Below are positions 8,298 to 15,799 of a DNA stretch of 64,000 bases, one piece after another. The DNA lies in NCBI RefSeq assembly GCF_900177515.1, contig NZ_FXAK01000002.1, forward strand, positions 538,001-602,000. The letters run 5' to 3'. The stretch comes from Azospirillum oryzae (lineage in GTDB: Bacteria > Pseudomonadota > Alphaproteobacteria > Azospirillales > Azospirillaceae). Each line of letters opens with the position of its first letter. Positions within the stretch are counted from its first letter, which is position 1. The translations under genes were made by a program, and so were the position numbers. Below the pieces are notes generated by a model. The model worked only from the letters and a program-made list of their open reading frames with translations. It ran no database searches and was not told the origin of the DNA.

Positions 8298-9197
8298 ATG
8301 CGCTTCGACCTGACCGACCTGCGGCTGTTCCTGCACATCGTGGAGACCGGCAGCATCACCGCCGGGGCGGAGCGCAGCGCCATGGCGCTCGCGTCGGCCA
8401 GCGCGCGGGTGCGGGGGATGGAGGAGACGCTGGGGATTCCGTTGCTGGAACGGTTCCGCCGCGGCGTCCGCCCCACCCCGGCGGGCCGCGCGGTGGTCCA
8501 CCATGCCCGCCTCGTCCTGCACCAGCTTGAGCGGATGCGCGGCGAACTTGCGGAATACGCCAAGGGGCTGAAGGGCCATGTCCGGCTGCTGTCCAACACG
8601 GCGGCGATCAGCGAATTCCTGCCCGACGCGCTCGCCGGCTTCCTCGCCGACAATCCCAGCATCGACATCGACCTGGAGGAACGGCCGAGCCACGCCATCG
8701 TCGAGGCGGTGGCCGCCGGGCTGGCCGACCTCGGCGTGGTCGCCGACATGGTCGACCTCGGCGGGCTGGAGACCCGGCCCTTCCGCAGCGACCGGCTGGT
8801 CGCCGTCCTGCCGCTGTCCCACCGGCTGGCGGACCGCGACCGGATCGCCTTCACCGACCTGCTGGACGAGCCCTTCGTCGGCCTCAGCGCCGGCAGCGCC
8901 CTTCAGGAGTATCTGAACAGCCACGCCACCCGCGCCGGGCGTAGCCTGTCCTACCGCGTGCGGGTGCGTGGACCGGTGGCGCTGTGCCGGCTGGTCGAAC
9001 GCGGCGTCGGGGTCGGCATCGTGCCGGAAACGGCGGCGCTGCGGGCGCTCGACAGCGGCGGCCTGCGTGTCGTGCCGCTGACCGACCCGTGGGCGCCCCG
9101 TCTGCTGGTGCTGTGCGCCCGCAATTTTGCCGATCTTTCCGCCCATGCCCGCCGGCTGGTCGATAGCTTGTCGGAAAACACCGCGACGGTGATCTGA
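8298..9197 (+). CDS. LysR family transcriptional regulator
   Basis: This 299-aa protein has an N-terminal HTH (DLTDLRLFLHIVETGSITAG, then SASARVRGMEETLGIPLLER) and an effector-binding domain ending in a CARNFADLSAHARRLVDSL helix. The second HTH helix reads ASASARVRGME instead of the common PAVSRxIxxLE, which is typical of a subgroup of proteobacterial LysR proteins. Two in-frame ATGs exist, at 8286 and 8298; 8298 gives the usual MRFDLTDLRLF opening. No target is evident. A 17-bp-stem hairpin sits in its leader. Confidence 0.88.
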   Translation: MRFDLTDLRLFLHIVETGSITAGAERSAMALASASARVRGMEETLGIPLLERFRRGVRPTPAGRAVVHHARLVLHQLERMRGELAEYAKGLKGHVRLLSNTAAISEFLPDALAGFLADNPSIDIDLEERPSHAIVEAVAAGLADLGVVADMVDLGGLETRPFRSDRLVAVLPLSHRLADRDRIAFTDLLDEPFVGLSAGSALQEYLNSHATRAGRSLSYRVRVRGPVALCRLVERGVGVGIVPETAALRALDSGGLRVVPLTDPWAPRLLVLCARNFADLSAHARRLVDSLSENTATVI

Positions 9198-9588
9198 AAT
9201 ACCATTAAGGCAGTGGTGCTGCCCTATTTTCCGGCCTCTCGCCTGGCTTTCCGCCGTTTCGTCGGCGAAAGAGCGATCCCACCGAATCGAGTCGGTGTTC
9301 CCGCCAAAAGGCCCGCCATCCAACCACCGCCGGATGCGGCGGATGGGCGCTGTGCGCCTTTGCCGCGGCACCGCTCATGCCGGGGATGTGAACGCGCTAT
9401 GGATAAATTTGGCGGACATGTCACTGGATTGTCCGAATCTTTGGAGAAATACCCCCAAAGGGGTGCAAATCGCCGCTTGGTCAGAAATCCTGCCGTTTAT
9501 TTGCCGTCGAAAAGTCGTTTGGGGGGTGGTACTACCAATCCAAAGAAAAACCCGACCAATGAAAACCCAAGAGGAGACATCCACCATC
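9198..9588. other. Upstream region of the NAD-glutamate dehydrogenase gene
   Basis: No gene is seen in this 391-bp stretch. It becomes AT-richer toward the dehydrogenase start. It holds a small dyad near 9450-9463 (ACCCC, 4 nt, GGGGT) and a palindrome TTTCGTCGGCGAAA at 9257-9270, which matches the TTTCG-N4-CGAAA form of the two parS-like sites after parB. The promoter of the dehydrogenase is presumably here, but I cannot place it. Confidence 0.45.
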
Positions 9589-12500
9589 ATGCGGACGGCG
9601 ACGAAGGATCTGGCGGGCGACTTGCGGCAACAGCTGGCCGAGCTGGTGCGCAGCCGGGTTCCGAACGCGCGGGCGGAGCGCTTCGTGAAGCGCTTCTATG
9701 CCAACGTGCCCCCCGACGACCTGCTGCGCGGCACGCCGGAACAGCTTTACGGCGCCGCTCTCGCCATGTGGCAGTGGGGCCAGCAGCGTGTGCCCGGCGT
9801 GCCCAAGGTGCGGGTCTACGCCCCGCGGCTGGACGAGCATGGCTGGCAGACCGAACGCTCGGTGGTGGAGATCGTCAACGACGACATGCCCTTCCTGGTC
9901 GATTCCGTCACGGCGGAGCTGAACCGGCAGGGCGTCACCGTCCACCTCATCATCCATCCCGTCACCCGCGTCGTCCGCGATGCCGAGGGCCGCATCGTCG
10001 AGCTTCTCGAACCGGGCGAGGAGAAGGACGGCGCCCGCGATGAATCCTTCATGCACTGCTCGATCGACCCGCTGTCGGACCCAGCCGCCCAGGCCCGTCT
10101 GCGCGAGGGGATCGAGCGGGTGCTGGCCGATGTCCGCGCCGCGGTTGAGGACTGGACGCCGATGCGCGAGCGGGTGCGCAGCGCCCGCACCGACATCGCC
10201 AACGCCCCCGACGCCGAGGAATCGAAGGAGGCCGCCGACTTCCTGACCTGGGTCGACGACGGCAACATGACCTTGCTGGGCAGCCGCCTCTACATCGCCA
10301 CCATTGGCGGCGAGGGGCAGGAGCCCTGGCTGGAGCTGGTGGACGGCAGCGGTCTCGGCGTGCTGCGCAACCCCGAGATCACCGTGTTCGACGAGCATGG
10401 CCACGCCGCCGTGCTGCCGGAGGAAATCCGCGCCTTCCTGCGCCAGCCGCGCGCGCTGCTGGTGACCAAGGGCACCCGCCACGCCACCGTGCACCGCTCG
10501 GTCCCGCTGGACGCCATCCTGGTCAAGCGGTTCGACGACCAGGGCAACGTGGTCGGCGTCACCCTGGCGGTCGGCCTGTTCACCTCCGTCGCCTACAACC
10601 GCAGCCCGCGCGAGATCCCGTTCCTGCGCCGCAAGGTCGCCCGCGTCATGGCCCGCGCCGGCTTCGACCCGACCGGCCATGACGGCAAGGCGCTGCTGAA
10701 CATCCTGGAGACCTACCCGCGCGACGAGCTGTTCCAGACCCCGTCCGACGAGCTGTTCGAGACGGCGGTCGGCATCCTGCACCTGCAGGAACGCCAGCGG
10801 CTCGCCCTGTTCGTCCGCCGCGACCCGTTCGAACGCTTCGTCTCCGCCCTGGTCTTCGTGCCGCGCGACCGCTATGACACCGCGCTGCGCCGCAAGATCC
10901 AGTCGGTGCTGGAAACCGCCTTCCACGGCACCTGCGCCTCCTACTTCACCCAGCTGTCGGACAGCGCGCTAGCCCGCCTGCACCTGATGGTGAAGACGGA
11001 GCCGGGCAAAATCCCCGCCGTCGACATCAGCGAGATCGAATCCCGGCTGGTCCAGGTCTCCCGCAGCTGGGCCGACCGGCTGCGCGACGCCCTGGTCGAG
11101 GCGCTGGGCGAGGAAACCGGCAACGCCCGCCTGCGCCGCTACGCCGACGCCTTCCCGGCCGGCTACCGCGAGACCTTCACCGCCGAGACCGCCGTCCACG
11201 ACATCGACCGCATCGAACGGGTCCTGACCGAACAGCGCCTCGGCATCGTGCTGTTCCACCCGCTGGAGGCCGATGGCGACGAGCTGCACGTCAAGATTTA
11301 CCACCAGGGCCGGCCGGTGCCGCTGTCCGACGTGCTGCCGATGCTGGAGCACATGGACCTGAAGGTCATCACCGAACAGCCCTACGAGGTGCGCCCCGCC
11401 GGCGGCGCCACCCCGCTCCAGTCGGTCTGGATCCACGACTTCGCCGCCCGCACCCAGAACGGCCTTCCGGTCGACTGCGTCAAGGTCAAGCAGACCTTCC
11501 AGGATGCCTTCGCCGACGTCTGGGACGGCCGGATGGAGGATGACGGCTTCAACCGTCTGGTCCTGCGCGCCGGGCTGACCGGCCGCGAGGTCACGGTGCT
11601 GCGCGCCTATGCCAAGTACCTGAAGCAGGCCCGCTTCGCCTACGCCCAGGACACCATCGAGGCGACGCTGTCGGCCCATCCGCAGACCGCGCGCCTGCTG
11701 GCCCGGCTGTTCGCCGCCCGCTTCGACCCGAAGAACCTGAGCGACGAGACCCCGATCCTGGAGCAGATCGAGGATGCGCTGGACGCCGTCACCAACCTGG
11801 ATGACGACCGCATCCTGCGCCGCTTCGTCAACCTGATCCGCGCCACGCTGCGCACCAACGCCTACCAGACCGCCCCGGACGGCACGCCGAAGCCGCACCT
11901 GTCCTTCAAGCTGGACAGCGGATCGATCGAGGAGCTGCCGCTGCCGCGTCCGTGGGTGGAGGTCTTCGTCTTCAGCCCGCGCATGGAAGGCGTCCATCTG
12001 CGCGGCGGCAAGGTCGCCCGCGGCGGCATCCGCTGGTCCGACCGCCGCGAGGATTTCCGCACCGAGATCCTCGGCCTGATGAAGGCGCAGATGGTGAAGA
12101 ACACCGTCATCGTGCCGGTGGGATCCAAGGGCGGTTTCGTCGTCAAGCGGCCCCCGCCCCCCAGCGCCGGCCGCGAGGCCGCCCTGGCCGAAGGCATCGA
12201 GTGCTACAAGACGCTGATGCGCGGCCTGCTGGACATCACCGACAATCTGGCCGCCGACGGTTCCGTCGTGCCGCCGAAGGATGTCGTCCGCCACGATTCC
12301 GACGATCCCTATCTGGTGGTCGCCGCCGACAAGGGCACGGCCACCTTCTCCGACATCGCCAACGGGGTGTCGGTCGATCACGGCTTCTGGCTGGGCGATG
12401 CCTTCGCCTCCGGCGGTTCGGCCGGCTACGACCACAAGGTGATGGGCATCACCGCCCGCGGCGCCTGGGAATCGGTGAAGCGCCATTTCCGCGAGATGGG

Positions 12501-14412
12501 CACCGACATCCAGACCACCGACTTCACCGTGGTCGGCGTCGGCGACATGTCGGGCGACGTGTTCGGCAACGGCATGCTGCTGTCGAAGCACATCCGCCTG
12601 CTGGCCGCCTTCGACCACCGCCACATCTTCCTCGATCCCGCCCCCGACGCCGCGGTCAGCTGGGAGGAGCGCAACCGGCTGTTCGCCCTGCCCCGCTCCT
12701 CCTGGGCCGACTACGACCGCTCCAAGCTGTCGCAGGGCGCCATGATCGTGGAGCGCAGCGCCAAGACGGTGGAACTGACGCCGGAGGTCCGCGCCTGCTT
12801 CGGCATCGAGCAGGCCCACCTGTCGCCGGCCGAGCTGATGCGCCGCCTGCTGACGGCCCCGGTCGACCTTCTGTGGTTCGGCGGCATCGGCACCTACATC
12901 AAGGCGTCGGCCGAGACGAATGCCGAGGCCGGTGACAAGGCCAACGACGCGCTGCGCGTCGACGGCGGCCAGATCCGCGCCAAGGTGATCGGCGAGGGCG
13001 CCAACCTGGGCGTCACCCAGCGCGGCCGCATCGAGGCCGCCGCGGCGGGTGTCAAGCTGAACACCGACGCCATCGACAACTCCGCCGGCGTCGACACCTC
13101 CGACCATGAGGTGAACATCAAGATCCTGCTGGGCGACGTCATGGCGCGGGGCGACATGACGCTGAAGCAGCGCGACACCCTGCTGGCCGCCATGACCGAC
13201 GAGGTGGCGGGGCTGGTGCTGGCCGACAACTACCGCCAGACCCAGGCCCTGACCATCGCCGAGGCGCAAGGGCCGGCCCTGCTGGAGGCGCAGTCGCGCT
13301 TCATCCGCAACCTGGAGCGCAGCGGACGCCTAAACCGCGCCATCGAGTATCTGCCGACCGACGAGGAGCTGGCCCAGCGCATGGCCGAGCGGCGCGGCCT
13401 GACCCGGCCGGAGCTGGCGGTGCTGCTGGCCTACGCCAAGATCACGCTCTATGACGAGCTGCTGGCCTCGGAGCTGCCGGACGACCCGGCGACGGTCGAG
13501 GATCTGCTGCGTTACTTCCCGCAGCCGTTGCGCGAGGGCCAGCGCGAGGCGATCTTCCGCCACCGCCTGCGCCGCGAGATCGTGGCATCGGCGGTCACCA
13601 ACAGCCTGGTCAACCGCGTCGGCGCCACCTTCGTCCGCGACATGGTGGAAAAGACCGGCCTCGGCCCGGCGGACGTCGCCCGCGCCTATGCCATCGCGCG
13701 GGACGTGTTCCAGCTGCGCCCGCTGTGGGACGCCATCGACGCGCTCGACAACGTCGTGCCGGCGGCGCTGCAGACGGCGCTGATGCTGGAAACCGTCCAT
13801 CTGCTCGACCGCACCGTGGCGTGGTTCCTGGCGCACAGCCCGCACCCGCTGGATCTGGGCCGCGAATCCGCCGCCTTCCGTCCGGGGGTGGAGGCTCTGG
13901 CCGCCGGTCTGGACCGCTTCCTCGACGAGGAGGAATCCTCCCGCCTCGCCGCCCGCATCGCCGATGCCATCGCCCAGGGCGTTCCGGAGGATCTGGCCCG
14001 CCGGATCGCAGCATTGCCGGTGCTGGCCGCCGCCCCCGATCTGGTGCGCATCGCCGAACGCACCGGCCGCGCGGTGGAAGGCGTCGCCTCGGTCTATTTC
14101 GGGCTGGGCCGCCGCTTCGGCCTGGAATGGCTGCGCGACCGCGCCGCCGGCGCCAAGGTCGACAACCACTGGCAGCGTCAGGCGGTCGCCGCCATCGTCG
14201 ACGACCTGTTCGCCCACCAGAGCGCGCTCACCGTGCGCGTTCTGGAAAGCGAGGGCGACGAGTCCGCCGCGGTCGATGCCTGGATCGCCAGCCGCAATCT
14301 GGTGGTGGATCGCGTCGAACAGCTTCTGGCCGAACTGCGCGCCCAGCCGGCGGTCGATCTCGCCATGCTGGCTGTCGCAAATCGGCAGCTGCGCGGCCTG
14401 ATTGCGGGGTAA
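9589..14412 (+). CDS. gdhB: Large NAD-specific glutamate dehydrogenase
   Basis: This 1,607-aa enzyme is the bacterial 180-kDa-class NAD-GDH, which oxidises glutamate to 2-oxoglutarate and ammonium, mainly in catabolism. The length matches the family. An N-terminal regulatory part includes the conserved stretch MPFLVDSVTAELNRQG. The catalytic core lies around residues 790-1180, with KVARGGIRWSDRREDFRTE, LMKAQMVKNTVIVPVGSKGG (substrate-binding lysines) and FGGIGTYIKAS. Two in-frame ATGs exist; 9589 has GAGGAG twelve bases upstream, while 9559 has no clear ribosome site. The gene is monocistronic and ends at a strong terminator. Regulation by nitrogen or carbon status is likely but not visible. 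Confidence 0.95.
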   Translation: MRTATKDLAGDLRQQLAELVRSRVPNARAERFVKRFYANVPPDDLLRGTPEQLYGAALAMWQWGQQRVPGVPKVRVYAPRLDEHGWQTERSVVEIVNDDMPFLVDSVTAELNRQGVTVHLIIHPVTRVVRDAEGRIVELLEPGEEKDGARDESFMHCSIDPLSDPAAQARLREGIERVLADVRAAVEDWTPMRERVRSARTDIANAPDAEESKEAADFLTWVDDGNMTLLGSRLYIATIGGEGQEPWLELVDGSGLGVLRNPEITVFDEHGHAAVLPEEIRAFLRQPRALLVTKGTRHATVHRSVPLDAILVKRFDDQGNVVGVTLAVGLFTSVAYNRSPREIPFLRRKVARVMARAGFDPTGHDGKALLNILETYPRDELFQTPSDELFETAVGILHLQERQRLALFVRRDPFERFVSALVFVPRDRYDTALRRKIQSVLETAFHGTCASYFTQLSDSALARLHLMVKTEPGKIPAVDISEIESRLVQVSRSWADRLRDALVEALGEETGNARLRRYADAFPAGYRETFTAETAVHDIDRIERVLTEQRLGIVLFHPLEADGDELHVKIYHQGRPVPLSDVLPMLEHMDLKVITEQPYEVRPAGGATPLQSVWIHDFAARTQNGLPVDCVKVKQTFQDAFADVWDGRMEDDGFNRLVLRAGLTGREVTVLRAYAKYLKQARFAYAQDTIEATLSAHPQTARLLARLFAARFDPKNLSDETPILEQIEDALDAVTNLDDDRILRRFVNLIRATLRTNAYQTAPDGTPKPHLSFKLDSGSIEELPLPRPWVEVFVFSPRMEGVHLRGGKVARGGIRWSDRREDFRTEILGLMKAQMVKNTVIVPVGSKGGFVVKRPPPPSAGREAALAEGIECYKTLMRGLLDITDNLAADGSVVPPKDVVRHDSDDPYLVVAADKGTATFSDIANGVSVDHGFWLGDAFASGGSAGYDHKVMGITARGAWESVKRHFREMGTDIQTTDFTVVGVGDMSGDVFGNGMLLSKHIRLLAAFDHRHIFLDPAPDAAVSWEERNRLFALPRSSWADYDRSKLSQGAMIVERSAKTVELTPEVRACFGIEQAHLSPAELMRRLLTAPVDLLWFGGIGTYIKASAETNAEAGDKANDALRVDGGQIRAKVIGEGANLGVTQRGRIEAAAAGVKLNTDAIDNSAGVDTSDHEVNIKILLGDVMARGDMTLKQRDTLLAAMTDEVAGLVLADNYRQTQALTIAEAQGPALLEAQSRFIRNLERSGRLNRAIEYLPTDEELAQRMAERRGLTRPELAVLLAYAKITLYDELLASELPDDPATVEDLLRYFPQPLREGQREAIFRHRLRREIVASAVTNSLVNRVGATFVRDMVEKTGLGPADVARAYAIARDVFQLRPLWDAIDALDNVVPAALQTALMLETVHLLDRTVAWFLAHSPHPLDLGRESAAFRPGVEALAAGLDRFLDEEESSRLAARIADAIAQGVPEDLARRIAALPVLAAAPDLVRIAERTGRAVEGVASVYFGLGRRFGLEWLRDRAAGAKVDNHWQRQAVAAIVDDLFAHQSALTVRVLESEGDESAAVDAWIASRNLVVDRVEQLLAELRAQPAVDLAMLAVANRQLRGLIAG

Positions 14413-14539
14413 CGGTGTCACAGGGATAGGAGACCCTCGGTTCGGACGGTTCGGCTGCCCTGTCCTGCGCAGCCGGGCCTCCGGAACGCCGGTGCCTTTT
14501 CAGGCACGTTCGGGCACCGGCATTCAGTCTCCTCGCCTT

Positions 14540-14580
14540 GGGCGGATCCACGACCCCGTGGATCCGCCCACTTTCTTTTT
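14540..14580 (+). terminator. Strong intrinsic terminator of the NAD-GDH gene
   Basis: GGGCGGATCCAC, a 6-nt loop and GTGGATCCGCCC form a perfect 12-bp stem (14540-14569), followed by a T-rich tract (CTTTCTTTTT). A second hairpin, GCCGGTGCC with its complement GGCACCGGC, lies just upstream at about 14489-14521. Confidence 0.9.
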
Positions 14581-14631
14581 CGAAAGCAACTTCTGCGATT
14601 TGTGGTCCGGGGAAGGACTCAACCATACTCG

Positions 14632-14654
14632 CCCTCTCCCGCCCCGGGAGAGGG
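14632..14654. repeat. Dispersed 23-bp palindromic repeat, copy 1
   Basis: The element is CCCTCTCCC, a 5-nt GCCCC spacer and GGGAGAGGG. The identical 23-bp sequence occurs at 23883-23905, also in an intergenic space, and a related arrangement occurs between urtA and urtB. It behaves like a REP-type intergenic palindrome. Confidence 0.7.
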
Positions 14655-14665
14655 AGCCACTTTCG

Positions 14666-15799
14666 TTAGCTCACCCTTCCCCCGGTCGCGTCCACCAGGG
14701 CCAGGATGCGCCGGGCAGCCTCACCCGGTTCGATGGCGCCGATGCAATGCGCCTCGGCCGCCAGACAGGACACGGTGCAGGGCGGCACCGCCGCCTCGGG
14801 CCGCAGCACCAGCGCCCGCTCCTCCCGTCCGCCGGTCCAAGGCCGGAAGCGTTCCGGCGCGTGGAAATGGTTGGGATCGCCGCCGATGGGATGGCAGGAG
14901 AACACCGCCACCGGCACCCCCATCGCCGCCGCCAGATGGGCCGGGGCGGAGTCCATGGTGATCGCCAGCGCCGCCTCCGCCATCACCGCGGCGGCGACGC
15001 GCAGCGGCGTGGCGCCGGTCATGTCGATGGTCCTCCCCGGCAGCGCCGCCGCGATCACGCCGGCCGCCGGCCGCTCATCCGCGGTGCCCAGTACGGCGAC
15101 CCGCGCATCCAGCGTCGCGGCCACGGCGGACACCACTGCAGCCAGTTGGTCGGCCGGGTACATCCGGCGCGGGCTGGCCGCCCCCGGCGCCACCGCGATC
15201 AGCGGCCTGCCCTCGCCGCTCCCGAGCAGCCGTCGCGCCTGTTCGCGATCCTCCGCCGTCAGCGTCAGCTCCAGCGGACCCAGATCCGGCCGCGCCCCCA
15301 GCGCCTCCAGCAGGGCGGCGTTCTGCTCCACCTCGTGCCGCCCCGGCGGCGGGTGCAGCGCCAGCCCATAGGCGCGGTCGAAGCCCTGGTTTCCCTCCGC
15401 CTTCCACGGCGTCACCCGCTCGGAAAAGCCGGCGACCAGCCGCGCCCGGCTGTTGGCGGCGAGCGTCGTCGCGCCATGGCGGTCGAAGTCGTAGCGCGGC
15501 ACCAGCGCCAGATCGAAGCCGGCGCGATAACACTCGGCGAACAGTTTCAGTCCGCCGGGGGTGATGCCGCGGAAATCGATGCCGCCGCCCTCCTTCGGCC
15601 GCGGGGCGATCACCCCATCGACCCAGGGGCAGGTCAGGGCCAGATCCGCCACCGCCTCGCGCACCGCCAGCAGGATGCGCGCCTGGGGCGCGGCAGCCCT
15701 CAGCCCGCGCAGGAAGGGGGTGGACATCACGAAGTCGCCGGCCTCGTCCAGCTTGATGACCAGGATGCTGCGGACGGTCGCCAGATCGCAGACACTCAT
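14666..15799 (-). CDS. Glycosyltransferase family 9 (heptosyltransferase-like)
   Basis: This 377-aa protein has the ADP-heptose:LPS heptosyltransferase fold: an N-terminal LVIKLDEAGDFVMSTPFLRGLR and a C-terminal nucleotide-sugar site with ITMDSAPAHLAAAMGVPVAVF. The DS.PAHLA motif is diagnostic of GT9. The start codon overlaps the stop of the upstream TPR glycosyltransferase gene as ATGA, so the two are translationally coupled. The likely role is surface polysaccharide or protein glycosylation; the sugar and acceptor are unknown. Similar GT9 domains occur outside LPS-core synthesis, so heptose specificity should not be assumed. Confidence 0.9.
   Translation of the reverse strand: MSVCDLATVRSILVIKLDEAGDFVMSTPFLRGLRAAAPQARILLAVREAVADLALTCPWVDGVIAPRPKEGGGIDFRGITPGGLKLFAECYRAGFDLALVPRYDFDRHGATTLAANSRARLVAGFSERVTPWKAEGNQGFDRAYGLALHPPPGRHEVEQNAALLEALGARPDLGPLELTLTAEDREQARRLLGSGEGRPLIAVAPGAASPRRMYPADQLAAVVSAVAATLDARVAVLGTADERPAAGVIAAALPGRTIDMTGATPLRVAAAVMAEAALAITMDSAPAHLAAAMGVPVAVFSCHPIGGDPNHFHAPERFRPWTGGREERALVLRPEAAVPPCTVSCLAAEAHCIGAIEPGEAARRILALVDATGGRVS

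Noticed and set aside
10969-13269. 766-codon minus-strand frame opposite the glutamate dehydrogenase
   Set aside because: Its composition is that of an antisense shadow (runs of Gly, Val, Asp, Gln, no domain), and the sense frame is a highly conserved enzyme.
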